42,044 bases of DNA from Candidatus Aminicenantota bacterium (lineage in GTDB: Bacteria; Acidobacteriota; Aminicenantia; Aminicenantales; Aminicenantaceae). Below the pieces are notes generated by a model. The model saw only the letters and a program-made list of their open reading frames with translations. It was not told where the DNA came from and did not search any database. This document shows, piece after piece, positions 1-8,695 of this stretch (position 1 is the first letter of the stretch; every line of letters starts with the position of its first letter). Made by a program: the position numbers and the translations under genes. The DNA lies in contig WVXO01000070.1 in NCBI GenBank assembly GCA_011773465.1, positions 93,224-135,267 of the forward strand, in the 5' to 3' direction.

Positions 1-242
1 CCTCCTTTATAAGCTTACTTTTTATAGAATTCGATTTTTTTCATAAGAATTGCTATTCTTGAAAGGCAGGAAGCTTCTGAGTATATCGCGATTTTTCTAT
101 TCACCCTGGCAAATAAAATATTCTTATTTTTTTATGCTTGTCATTTTTTCTATCTTTTGGCGAGGCAAAAGTCAAGGTAAATTTGGATCAAACAAAGGGA
201 AAGTCTGCGCAGCTACTATCTTCTAATCGAGCCAGATAGAAG

Positions 243-339
243 TGTCCCGGTCAGCAAGAATAGGGGCTGTCCACGTTTTTTTAAACAAATCAGACAAAAT
301 TGTCCCGGTTAGCAGAAACGGGGACTGCCCCCACTTTTT
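243..339. repeat. two direct copies of a short GC-rich repeat
   Basis: Two similar stretches of about 39 bases begin at 243 and 301. Each runs from TGTCCCGGT through an AGCA segment to GGGGCTG or GGGGACTGCC and ends in a T-rich tail. Such C/G blocks followed by T runs look like dispersed intergenic repeats rather than coding DNA. Bases 1-242 hold no gene or motif that I can support. Confidence 0.5.
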
Positions 340-374
340 ACGAGACAAATACTTAATAGGGTGATCTTACCCCC

Positions 375-432
375 TTAAAGCTGGAAGTAGACAGAAAACT
401 TAATCAGGAAGGCGCTGTAGGAATGATCAGCA
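375..432 (-). pseudogene. remnant of a DUF5916 gene 3' end
   Basis: Read on the minus strand, this stretch encodes HSYSAFLIKFSVYFQL and a stop. It closely resembles the end of the intact gene that stops at 473 (HPHNVFLIKFSYCFQL and a stop). Nothing further upstream of these codons is kept; a palindrome lies between the two copies. It is either a partial tandem duplication or the stump of a second DUF5916 gene, a family that occurs twice in full elsewhere in the window. Confidence 0.6.
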
Positions 433-444
433 GAAATGTAGAAG

Positions 445-468
445 AAATGGGGCCTGGCCCCATTTTTT
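445..468. terminator. perfect hairpin followed by T run
   Basis: AAATGGGGCC and GGCCCCATTT form a 10-base inverted repeat around one central base, and on the + strand it continues into six T residues. It lies just past the stop of the minus-strand gene at 473, so it could end that transcript or transcripts in either direction. A related hairpin with a different centre occurs at 21864-21888, so it may also be a copy of a dispersed repeat. Confidence 0.45.
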
Positions 469-472
469 ATTA

Positions 473-3106
473 TTAAAGCTGGAAGCAGTAGGAAAATTTG
501 ATCAGGAAGACATTGTGGGGATGGACGCTGAATAAATCTCGTATTCCTTCTCTGAAAGAAAAATCACCGATGGACGAAGTTCCTGTCCTTCCCTGAGACC
601 AGACAAGATACAGGCACGAACCAGGAATGTATTCCCACCTTACAACAAGATTCATCCGGAATTGCAGGAAGTTGAAATCTGGATTTTCGAAGGTGTAATC
701 CTTGACTCCATCAAGGTTCTCGTCAACATAATATTCCTCTGTATCTGGATAATAATCTATCTCATTCTCTGTAAATATATGAAAGCGGTCCTCGTATTTC
801 TCGGCTCTCGAATCAGTAATTGGCTTGAACGCAGAATACTTGCCGGCAGAGATAAAGGGCTGCCCGTAAAACTGGATGGATAGATCAGGAGTCAGACTGA
901 GATTCAGCCGGCATGTCAAACTCAGGGTTTTCTGGTCGATTCTGGCAAAAATATACTTCTCTCCTGCAGCTAAATCCTGGGTAGTCACATACTGGAGCTC
1001 GTTCATGCTAAATTCATAAGAGGGTGAAATAGACAAGGAAAGAGATTTATTCGGACGATATGTGCCCCCAATCTCGAATCCATTAACTCTGGAATCCTCC
1101 TGATCTCTATAGAAGAAGTACGTCCCCACGAAGTATCGAAGTTTTTTTCTGCTATCCGAATCGATAAAGAGCCAGCCGTTCCATCCTCCTGGATAACGAA
1201 GTGCCGGTCCACCTCGAAGGGAGCTTGCTGACAGGCCTTCCCCTTGCCGGTTCATCCCGAGGCTAAAGGTCCAGTAATTTTTAAACTCGCCCCACATACC
1301 TGTATTTCCACCTTTAAAAATCTTTTCTCCGCCGAAATCCCAGCCCATCCACTCGTTAAAATTAAAGGAGACCTGGCGGAAAATGCTGAAGGGCTTGGAA
1401 ATTCTGTAGTTGGCCCAGACCCACTGCATGATTGCATCTGCTCGGCGAAGGTAACCCATGTCGTTGAGTTCAAGGCCAGGCGAGCGCCAAGTCACTCCAG
1501 TTGAAAAGCGGAATCCAGCACTTCCCCCTTTTCCAAAGTTGATTGTTCCACCGTGGCCTGAAAGGGAGGTCCTGTCGGGATTTACCCGAACATGGTCTGT
1601 ATCAGGTCGCTGGAAATACCGAACCGGAGATTCTTGAGTGTTGAGAATCGCTTCTTTGCTGCCTCTCACTAAGCTGAAAACTGTCTTTAGCGAGAAATAA
1701 TATGTTTTCTTATTCCAGCGATGAGTGAAGTCAAATCCGCCGGTATAGGCAGCATCATGAAGAAAATTCAACTCCTCATTTTTTATACTCCGATTTGTAG
1801 CAGCAATCATACCTCCCAAAATCGTATTTCCCTCTTTGTAATCTTTCTGAAGCCTGAGGCCGAAATAATTCGTCATGGGTTCTACAGCCTGATCACGGAA
1901 CTGCCCCAGATAGCTTATCTGGGCATTCTCTTTGGCTGTAATGGCGTCTATGATACCAATGGAAACTCCGCTCTTTGTCTTTCCCGTAATCTTAAAGGCA
2001 CCGAATATGGTTGTATTCTCGGGCATATCTAGATATTCCTCGTCTTCTGTATCTGGATAATACTGGGGGCTCCGTCCGATGCGCCGGGAATAAAAAAGAT
2101 TATCTCGAGAAAAGCTTCCGTCTCCCCCCATTATCTGAAAACTGAGAATATTTCTTCCTTCGATGAAAAAAGGCCTTTTTTCGCTGTAATAGGTTTCAAA
2201 AGCCGTAAGATTAACTAGCGAAGGATCTGCTTCGACCTGGCCGAAATCGGGATTAATCGTAAAATCCATGGTAAGGTCACTGGTTAGGCCAACCTTTCCG
2301 TCAAGCCCACCATAGAGTTTGCTGAGGCTTCCTGTAGCAAAAGGATTGCCTTCCTCTCGCTCAAACCTCTGTGTTTTTCCTACTGTGTAGGGAGTCAACT
2401 CAACCTGTCGTTGGGCCTTTATCCCTTTTATGCCATGGAGCTCTCCGAACCTGCTAACCCATCCTGACTTTTTTTGAGGAATGAGCTGCCAGTTAGAAGT
2501 CTCCTGTTTCCGGTGTAACCAGCGAATGACCTGAAGTCCCCAGATTTGATCTAGCTTTTTTCCGAAGCGAAGCTGAGAGAGAGGAATTCTCATCTCCGCT
2601 GTCCAGCCCTGTTCATCAGTAGTGGTATTCACATACCAGATAGGATCCCAGGTGTCATCCCATTCATCCCCGTCATTGGAAATGACAAAGTCACCTTTTA
2701 TGCCAGCCGCATTGACCATAAATCCAAAAGCTGTCCGATGGTCGAAATAGCTGTCTAAGTGGACCTCTACCCAGTCTCCTTCAAGGTCATCACGCCTTGA
2801 CATTCTTCTCTCAATCTTTTCAGGCTCATTATCATAGGCCTTAACAGCGATATAAATGTTTCTGTCATCATAAAGGATCTTAAACTCTGTCACTTGAGAG
2901 GGTTCCTTTCCCTCGTGGGGATTTCTTTGAATAAAATCGCCCGCCCATGGGACCTTATCCCAGACAGGGTCATCCAATTTCCCATCAATTGCGGGAGGAC
3001 GAGGATTGATATTGCTTGTTACATAAACCTTCTTTACGGGTGAATCCGCATTAGCAAATTGAAGAAATAATAAAACGATGAACCAGAATAAAAGTATTTT
3101 CTTCAT
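473..3106 (-). CDS. secreted DUF5916 protein with N-terminal CBM9-like domain
   Basis: A large exported protein of about 877 residues. The start is taken as the ATG at 3106, because a GAGG ribosome-binding site lies six bases before it; the alternative GTG at 3118 overlaps that site. Residues 1-20 are a clear signal peptide ending FANA. The next 200 or so residues (PPAIDGKLDDPVWDKV, then FKILYDDRNIYIAVKAYD) match the carbohydrate-binding module 9-like domain at the front of DUF5916 proteins. The rest is rich in aromatic, alternating strands with FGQVEADPS and EKRPFFIEG motifs, typical of the DUF5916 region, which I infer to be an outer-membrane beta-barrel. The final residue pattern ends in an aromatic-Q-L, consistent with that. 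Function is unknown; family members occur in carbohydrate and peptide-degrading Bacteroidota and Acidobacteriota-like lineages. A paralog lies at 27183-29534. Confidence 0.88.
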   Translation of the reverse strand: MKKILLFWFIVLLFLQFANADSPVKKVYVTSNINPRPPAIDGKLDDPVWDKVPWAGDFIQRNPHEGKEPSQVTEFKILYDDRNIYIAVKAYDNEPEKIERRMSRRDDLEGDWVEVHLDSYFDHRTAFGFMVNAAGIKGDFVISNDGDEWDDTWDPIWYVNTTTDEQGWTAEMRIPLSQLRFGKKLDQIWGLQVIRWLHRKQETSNWQLIPQKKSGWVSRFGELHGIKGIKAQRQVELTPYTVGKTQRFEREEGNPFATGSLSKLYGGLDGKVGLTSDLTMDFTINPDFGQVEADPSLVNLTAFETYYSEKRPFFIEGRNILSFQIMGGDGSFSRDNLFYSRRIGRSPQYYPDTEDEEYLDMPENTTIFGAFKITGKTKSGVSIGIIDAITAKENAQISYLGQFRDQAVEPMTNYFGLRLQKDYKEGNTILGGMIAATNRSIKNEELNFLHDAAYTGGFDFTHRWNKKTYYFSLKTVFSLVRGSKEAILNTQESPVRYFQRPDTDHVRVNPDRTSLSGHGGTINFGKGGSAGFRFSTGVTWRSPGLELNDMGYLRRADAIMQWVWANYRISKPFSIFRQVSFNFNEWMGWDFGGEKIFKGGNTGMWGEFKNYWTFSLGMNRQGEGLSASSLRGGPALRYPGGWNGWLFIDSDSRKKLRYFVGTYFFYRDQEDSRVNGFEIGGTYRPNKSLSLSISPSYEFSMNELQYVTTQDLAAGEKYIFARIDQKTLSLTCRLNLSLTPDLSIQFYGQPFISAGKYSAFKPITDSRAEKYEDRFHIFTENEIDYYPDTEEYYVDENLDGVKDYTFENPDFNFLQFRMNLVVRWEYIPGSCLYLVWSQGRTGTSSIGDFSFREGIRDLFSVHPHNVFLIKFSYCFQL

Positions 3107-3118
3107 TTTCTGCCTCAC

Positions 3119-3507
3119 TATCGTTGATCTACCCCGTCTATCATTGATCTATCCCATTATTCAGCATTCAAACATATAGACTCTCGAATCTGGAGAAAGG
3201 TTGACAGAAAGGAAAAAATTTATAAAGGCCGTTAATGGTATATTTTGTCCAATATAAATACAAATCTGGCTTATTTATTTAGATATAGCCCGAAGGCAAA
3301 AGCAGAGATCATCGCCAGCGCTTCAGATTTAATATTGACCAGAATACAAAGAATCCAGGAGGTCGAAGCACAGATCATTGCAGCTGTAAGAGGGATGCCG
3401 ACCTTTCAAGCGCAAGCACGCGTTGGAGATGCGGAGGCGCCTGTCTTGCCCAGCAGGCTCGAGGTCCACGGAAATTTGACAGTGATTTTTGAGTGTAAAA
3501 GGAAGTT
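3119..3507. other. gap with an uncertain open frame
   Basis: No gene is firmly supported here. A + strand frame at 3245-3511 stays open for 88 codons (from MSNINTNLAYLF to LTVIFECKRKF) and contains an AGGAGG sequence at about 3356, but that motif is inside the frame and no site precedes the first ATG. The stretch 3395-3470 is richer in G and C than its surroundings. The frame overlaps the end of the DUF3795 gene by four bases. It may be a decayed gene or a dispersed repeat. Confidence 0.25.
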
Positions 3508-3972
3508 TTAAGTTGATTTTTTCGCTGAAGATGACTGACATTTTGCCTTTACAAAAGCTGCGAGGCCCATTCTTTTTAGCTTTCGCAGATTCTTCAGGTG
3601 AGTGAAGTTATTACCTTCTTCGAGGACCTTCAGCTTTTTGCAATCTTCGAAGGCATCACACTGCCAGCAACCATCGAAGCCTTTTTCTAGGGCACATTTC
3701 TTTATTTTACAGCCTGGTGCCCAGCCGCCTTCTCTACATGGGTTTTTACAACGCATTTTCATCATTGCACCTAAGAGTTCATAGCCTTTTTCATAATGTT
3801 TGAATGCCTTAAAAGCAGGCATCTTGGCTAAGGCACCAGCGGCTTTGTCAAACTTATGCCGGCGAAGCTCTCTTCGTAAATTTCTTGCAAGATTCGCAAC
3901 GGTCTGGGTATGGGCGGCGCAATCGCCACAATAAAGCCCACAATAACCAATCAGGTCAGTCCTCTTAACCAT
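3508..3972 (-). CDS. DUF3795 cysteine-rich protein
   Basis: A 154-residue cytoplasmic protein. The start is the ATG at 3972, preceded by GAGGAG seven bases upstream; the TTG at 3987 overlaps that site. The N-terminus IGYCGLYCGDC is the signature of DUF3795, and further cysteines follow in CKNPCREGG, CKIKKCA and GCWQCDAFEDCKKL, spaced as in a zinc- or iron-sulfur-binding protein. The C-terminus is lysine-rich. Family function is unknown. It stands alone, with a divergent gene beginning at 4230. Confidence 0.85.
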   Translation of the reverse strand: MVKRTDLIGYCGLYCGDCAAHTQTVANLARNLRRELRRHKFDKAAGALAKMPAFKAFKHYEKGYELLGAMMKMRCKNPCREGGWAPGCKIKKCALEKGFDGCWQCDAFEDCKKLKVLEEGNNFTHLKNLRKLKRMGLAAFVKAKCQSSSAKKST

Positions 3973-4229
3973 TGAAAAACTCCTCAAATATCTTTAAAAT
4001 CACCTATGAAATAAAAGTTAAATATCTCTTTGAGATAATGCAAGATTTAATTTTATTCTCACAGCGTCCCCTATAAAATTGAGAACTTTCTCAAAACGAT
4101 ACTTCAAGGGAAAAAATTCTTATATTCTAGCCAAAGAAGTCTATGATATCTTCATTTTACCTATCAAGATATTATAAGATAAAGCGACTCAATATATGGT
4201 TAATAACTTATTCTGATAAGGAGTTCAGC

Positions 4230-4760
4230 TTGAGGAAATTTAAATCATTATTAAGTTTTGTTTCAGTTCTATTTTTATTATTGATTCTTGGCTCCACGGA
4301 TATTTTGGCTGCAAAGAGAGCAGAAACACAATTAAAAAAGAAGCCCGGGCTTGAACTTGTGAAAAGAAGGACCTCCCGCAAGATACTCATCCGGACTAGG
4401 CTTGTCATTATTCAAGCCCAAAAGACAGCAAAAGAGGGAAAAGAATATAAAGGACTCGGCAACTGTCTTCGCCATCAGAGAATTGCTCGAAGATTACATT
4501 TTCGTGGAAGATACCTTCTTTCTGCTCTCCATTCCTTACGTGCCCGCAAACTTGCAGTTCTAATAATTAAAAACAACAAAGGTGCGCTAATAAAAGAAAC
4601 AAACCTAACAAGAGAGGAAGAAAGATTATTAAAGAATTCACCGGGCGATGAGGAACTTGATAAGGAATTGGATGAAAAATATAAAAATGAAGCCCCGCCC
4701 ATAGATGATAAAGCCGCAGCTGAGGAAAAGGTAGAGGAAATAAAAGAGGAGAAAAAGTAG
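4230..4760 (+). CDS. small secreted basic protein of unknown function
   Basis: I place the start at TTG 4230, six bases after AAGGAG, giving 176 residues. The open frame extends back to an ATG at 4143, but that has no ribosome-binding site and would bury the signal peptide. Residues 1-27 (RKFKSLLSF, then a run of hydrophobics to DILAA) form a signal peptide. The middle is very basic (KRRTSRKILIRTR, RHQRIARRLHFRGRYLL) and helical. The last 50 residues switch to strongly acidic (EEERLLKN, DEELDKELDEKY, EEKVEEIKEEKK). I do not recognise the family. The charge split suggests helix-helix or nucleic-acid/polyanion contacts in the periplasm, which is inference. Confidence 0.7.
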   Translation: MRKFKSLLSFVSVLFLLLILGSTDILAAKRAETQLKKKPGLELVKRRTSRKILIRTRLVIIQAQKTAKEGKEYKGLGNCLRHQRIARRLHFRGRYLLSALHSLRARKLAVLIIKNNKGALIKETNLTREEERLLKNSPGDEELDKELDEKYKNEAPPIDDKAAAEEKVEEIKEEKK

Positions 4761-5090
4761 GATATTTCTTATGCTCGCTCGGAAAAACCGCCTTACTTAA
4801 GTAATTCTATAGCGAAAGGGGATAATCTCAGAAAATTTCAGACCTTTTGAAATAATTGACCTCATTTTATTCGTGTGGTATAAGCCAGTTAAGAAATCAG
4901 TTGTGAAATACTAATCAAATAATTGAGAGAATTTAAAGCTAAAAAGGGAATTGATACGCGTTAAGGAGAGCTAGCCATACAAAAAAAGATTGTTTTTTGG
5001 CCGTTTTCCATAATGCTCAGCATTTTCTTGATATGGAATGAATTATACTGGCAACAAGAGGGTAAATGGCTGATTTGAAGGAGAATAAAA
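4761..5090. other. intergenic gap without recognised content
   Basis: About 330 AT-rich bases between two + strand genes. I see no gene, RNA or clear repeat. The last bases carry GAAGGAG, the ribosome-binding site of the following gene. Confidence 0.5.
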
Positions 5091-6038
5091 ATGAGAAAAA
5101 TTAAAAAATTCATTACTGACCATTTTGAGGGCCTTATCATAATTATAGTTATTGTTGGAGTTTTAGCCATTGCTTTACTTATCCACTATAAATTTGATTT
5201 TCTTAACTTCTTTTTCCTTCCTATCATTCTTTCCGGATATTTTCTTGGGAAGAGGAAAGCCATTTTAACTGCATTCTTTTGTATTGCATTGGTCTTCCTT
5301 TATTTAGTTTTTTATAAACTCTACTTAGGTTTGGAAGTGGTATTTTCGATTGATGAGATGATTAGGATTACTACTTGGGGCGGCTTTCTGATCTTGACCG
5401 CGGCAATCATCGGGACATTTACCGAACAAAGAGAAAGGCGGCTCGAAAGAATGAGGAGATCTTATTTTGGAGCGCTCAAGATTATGCTCAAGTATCTTGA
5501 AGTTGCTGATAAGGAAAAGCCTCATTCCCTAAGAGTATCTCTTCTTGCTGGAAAAATTGCCCAAACGGCAGGACTCAGTAAGGCTGAAGTAGAAAACATC
5601 AAATCAGCCGCTCTTCTTCATGAGGCAGGAGATTTACAATCCAGCCTTCCCTTCTATGAAGAAATAGTCAACTTTATGTCAGGCGATATGAAAATCCCCG
5701 AAGCGCAGACCATGGATAAAGAACAAGTAGAGGCGAAAGCTGTGGCTTCTTTATTAAAAACAATTGAGCCTCTCCTTTCCGCCTATTTTCACCATTATGT
5801 AAAAGAAGCGGATAAGCTGGATAAGAACTTAAACGATATTCCTCCTGGAAGCAGCATCATTGCCCTTGCCAATCTCTACGATAGAATCGAGAATAAAGTG
5901 CCGACCTCCCTAGGAGAAGAAAAGATAGAAACCTTGGAGGATATTGAGAAGCTCTCAGGACGAAGTTTTTCTATTCCCCATGTCTGGGCTCTTAAAGACT
6001 CGACAGGCGGCCCTTCATTAAATTCCTCGGAGAGCTGA
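5091..6038 (+). CDS. membrane protein with degenerate HD-GYP-like domain
   Basis: A 315-residue protein with a good GAAGGAG site before its ATG. Residues 12-110 hold about four hydrophobic segments, followed by a basic linker (TEQRERRLERMRR) and a cytoplasmic helical domain. That domain has the order of an HD or HD-GYP fold: HSLRVSLLAGKIAQTAGLS at 145-163, then ALLHEAGDL at 174-182, where the usual HD pair is HE. A later HHYVKEADKLD and IIALANLYDRI correspond to where HD-GYP proteins have their HH..GYP and A.ADxYDA motifs, but the GYP is missing. Phosphodiesterase activity is therefore doubtful, and a sensory or scaffold role is more likely. It stands alone, and the next gene is 187 bases downstream. 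Confidence 0.7.
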   Translation: MRKIKKFITDHFEGLIIIIVIVGVLAIALLIHYKFDFLNFFFLPIILSGYFLGKRKAILTAFFCIALVFLYLVFYKLYLGLEVVFSIDEMIRITTWGGFLILTAAIIGTFTEQRERRLERMRRSYFGALKIMLKYLEVADKEKPHSLRVSLLAGKIAQTAGLSKAEVENIKSAALLHEAGDLQSSLPFYEEIVNFMSGDMKIPEAQTMDKEQVEAKAVASLLKTIEPLLSAYFHHYVKEADKLDKNLNDIPPGSSIIALANLYDRIENKVPTSLGEEKIETLEDIEKLSGRSFSIPHVWALKDSTGGPSLNSSES

Positions 6039-6225
6039 TGGATCAGAAAAACAATAAAAATAGAAACTGACTTTACGGAAATTGACCTTCCTTTTCTCAT
6101 GTGACTTGAAAAGGGGGCAACATCATCACGAGTGGATGAAGCAAAAAAATAGAGCAAATTTTTTTAGCTCAAAAAAAGAATTCCCTGTGCTTTAACCCTC
6201 GATAATAAATAATAGGAGAGGGAGA

Positions 6226-7371
6226 ATGAAAACAAAAATTACGTTTCTTATAGTCGTTCTCTTCATGGCAACTTCCATGTTGCCTGTAAGCTGCGGACAG
6301 CAAAAGGCAAAATGGAAAGGCACTATAGAGGAGAAGGATGGAGTTACAGTAGTAAAGAATCCCGCACAACCAATTTACAGCAAGGATGTTTTTAGACTGG
6401 AAGAGGACTTAACCATAGAGAACGTTGAGGAAGATGAAGAATTCACGTTTCAAGACATAATGCATTTAGCCGTGGATGATGATGAAAATATATATGCTTC
6501 CGACTCAAAGGCAGCATTCATTAAAGTTTTTGATAAGAGCGGGAATTAGTTAAGAACAATCGGGAAAAAAGGCCAGGGACCGGGAGAATTCTCGTACCCC
6601 TTCGAAATTCTGGTTATGCCTCAAGGAGAGCTCATGGTCAATGATTTGTATCAGTTCCGTGTCCATTTCTTTTCTCTAGACGGTAAATTTCTCCGGCAGT
6701 TTTCAAACAGTACCATGATGATGTTTAGAAGGCCAAGGGTAGATTCAGAAGGCCATATCATTGTCGGTCATGTGAATGTCGGTGATGAGATAGAAGCAGT
6801 ACTGAAAAAAATCGACTCGGATTTAAATCCTGTTCTTACCCTGGCTAAACGTCCTTTTGTCTCTAAACCGCCAACTACCATTGAATATTTCGAGATTCGT
6901 AGAAGCACAAATTTCGTTTGGGATGTTGCCCTAGAGGATAATATTGTCTGGGGAATTTTCAACAAGTATGAGATCTTTGTGCAAAATCCCGGAGGAAAAC
7001 TTATAAGAAAAATAGTCAGGGAATATGACGGGATAGAAATTACCAAAAAGGAAGAAGAAAAACTAATCAAAGACTGGATTGGAAATAATCCTGTCCCGCC
7101 CCAATTAACCATAAAATTCCCCAAGGTCTACCCGCCTTTCATTCGATTTACCTGTGATGAGAAAGGAAGAATCTTTGTCCAGACATATGAGAAAACAGAA
7201 GATGAGGAAGAAGATTACTATGATGTCTTTGACTCAGAAGGAAAATATATTGTTAGGATTTCTCTAAAATATCGGCCTCAAGTCTGGAAGAGCAAAAAAT
7301 TGTATATAATAGAGGAGAATGAAGAAGGATTTCAGGTAGTTAAACGATACAAGGTGTACTGGGATTTATGA
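6226..7371 (+). pseudogene. 6-bladed beta-propeller lipoprotein gene with in-frame amber codon
   Basis: Translation from ATG 6226 (AGGAGAGGGAG site upstream) gives a lipoprotein signal (LPVSCGQQ) and the start of an NHL/6-bladed beta-propeller protein. A TAG at 6547-6549 then interrupts it right after FDKSGN. The same frame continues without any shift as LRTIGKKGQGPGEFSYPFEI and on to the stop at 7371. FDKSGN followed by RTIGKKGQGPGEF is the usual sequence of this family, so the two parts are one gene of about 381 codons, with no missing or added bases. Either the gene is newly inactive, TAG is read through, or this is a sequence error. Intact relatives are surface lipoproteins of unknown role. 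Confidence 0.8.
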
Positions 7372-7402
7372 GCCGCAAAAGGAATTGAAGGATCACTGTC
7401 TC

Positions 7403-7633
7403 TTAATGTTTCAGTATAATTTTGAAGATTAGAAAAATAATAAGACTCACAAAGAGGCTTATAAGAAGACAGGTAACCAGGGGAAAATAAAAAGTGAAGT
7501 TTCCTTTATGGATAATTATATCTCCAGGAAGTCTCCCTATCCACTTGAACTTTCCAGACAGCTTGAGAATAAGCCCAAAAAGGACAGCTAAAGCGCCTCC
7601 TATGATAAGAATATTTCCCAATGTCTTGAGCAT
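7403..7633 (-). CDS. DUF2905 small membrane protein
   Basis: A 76-residue protein with two hydrophobic segments: MLKTLGNILIIGGALAVLFG near the start and a C-terminal FVSLIIFLIFKII stretch. Between them is the conserved FKWIGRLPGDI motif of DUF2905. AAGGGG sits just upstream of the ATG. It lies 13 bases after meaB on the same strand, so the two are probably cotranscribed. Function is unknown. Confidence 0.88.
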   Translation of the reverse strand: MLKTLGNILIIGGALAVLFGLILKLSGKFKWIGRLPGDIIIHKGNFTFYFPLVTCLLISLFVSLIIFLIFKIILKH

Positions 7634-7646
7634 TATCCCCTTCTTC

Positions 7647-8585
7647 TTAGGCTTTCGCTTTTTTTAGCCTTTCTACTATTTCATCAGCAACGGTATAAGG
7701 GTCGATTTCTCTCTTATAAATTCGCTCGACAAGGCTATCGAATTCTGATTCCGGGATATCTTGACTGACAGCTTGATAAATTTTTTCACTGATAATGTCT
7801 TTCAGCATCCAGGATATCAGTCTTTTCTTCCTGGAATCTATGAATTCCTGGCTTTTGCTCTCGACCAACTTACCAATCTCATTAACCAGAGGCTCCACTC
7901 CTTCTCCTTCAGTGGCCACAGTTTTGACGATGGGCGGCATGGTTTGTCCCTCAAATCCTAAATCCAGCATGGCCTGAAGCTGTTTTTCTGTCTTCTCAGC
8001 CCCTGCAGAATCTGCCTTATTGAGAACAAAAATATCAGCAATTTCCATAATCCCTGCTTTAAAAGCCTGAATTTCGTCGCCTGCACCAGGGATCAGAATG
8101 ACAAGAACAATATCCGCCAGTTTAACGACCTCAACTTCATCCTGCCCTACTCCGACTGTTTCCACCAGAATAAAATCCTTTCCCGCTGCTTCAAGTATAG
8201 CAATGGCCTCTCCTGTTGCCTTCGCCAGTCCCCCTAAATGCCCTCTCGCAGCCATGCTCCGAATGAACACTTCAGGATCTGTGCTGTGTCGCATCATCCG
8301 TATTCTATCTCCTAGAATGGCTCCTCCGGTGAAAGGGCTAGAAGGATCTACAGCAACAATGCCAATTTTCCTCTCATTTTCTCTAAGATGCACAACCATT
8401 TGGTCAACCAAGGTGCTCTTGCCTGAACCAGGAGAGCCCGTAACTCCTACAACAAGTGATTTCCCTGTGTGGGAGAAAATTTTTTTCATCATTTCCTGCG
8501 CAGCAGTTCTATTGTTTTCTGCCAGAGAGATAGCTCGGGCAATAGCTCTATGGTCTCCTTTAATAAGTTCTCGGGCTAAATCCAT
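7647..8585 (-). CDS. meaB: MeaB/ArgK-type GTPase, methylmalonyl-CoA mutase chaperone
   Basis: A 312-residue G3E GTPase. The P-loop VTGSPGSGKST lies at residues 48-58, DPSSPFTGGAILGDRIRM is the family's switch region, VETVGVGQDE is the Walker B/switch II segment, and NKAD is the guanine-specificity motif. Family members load and protect the B12 cofactor of acyl-CoA mutases. No mutase gene is in view, but an acyl-CoA dehydrogenase is immediately upstream on the same strand (110-base gap), consistent with branched- or odd-chain acyl-CoA metabolism. Length is normal for the family. Confidence 0.93.
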   Translation of the reverse strand: MDLARELIKGDHRAIARAISLAENNRTAAQEMMKKIFSHTGKSLVVGVTGSPGSGKSTLVDQMVVHLRENERKIGIVAVDPSSPFTGGAILGDRIRMMRHSTDPEVFIRSMAARGHLGGLAKATGEAIAILEAAGKDFILVETVGVGQDEVEVVKLADIVLVILIPGAGDEIQAFKAGIMEIADIFVLNKADSAGAEKTEKQLQAMLDLGFEGQTMPPIVKTVATEGEGVEPLVNEIGKLVESKSQEFIDSRKKRLISWMLKDIISEKIYQAVSQDIPESEFDSLVERIYKREIDPYTVADEIVERLKKAKA

Positions 8586-8695
8586 TATTTTCGTCTTTCC
8601 TGCTTATGCCTTGTATTCGGTCTCTCTTCAAAGTTAAATTCTTCTCTGGACTTAATCTAATTTATATGGCAGGGCTGAGAAGTTAGTTCGTGAAA

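Noticed and set aside
8098-8637. 179-codon open frame on the + strand
   Set aside because: It lies antisense to meaB, whose frame has all the GTPase motifs; the + strand product is low-complexity Ser/Thr/Ala sequence with no ribosome-binding site.
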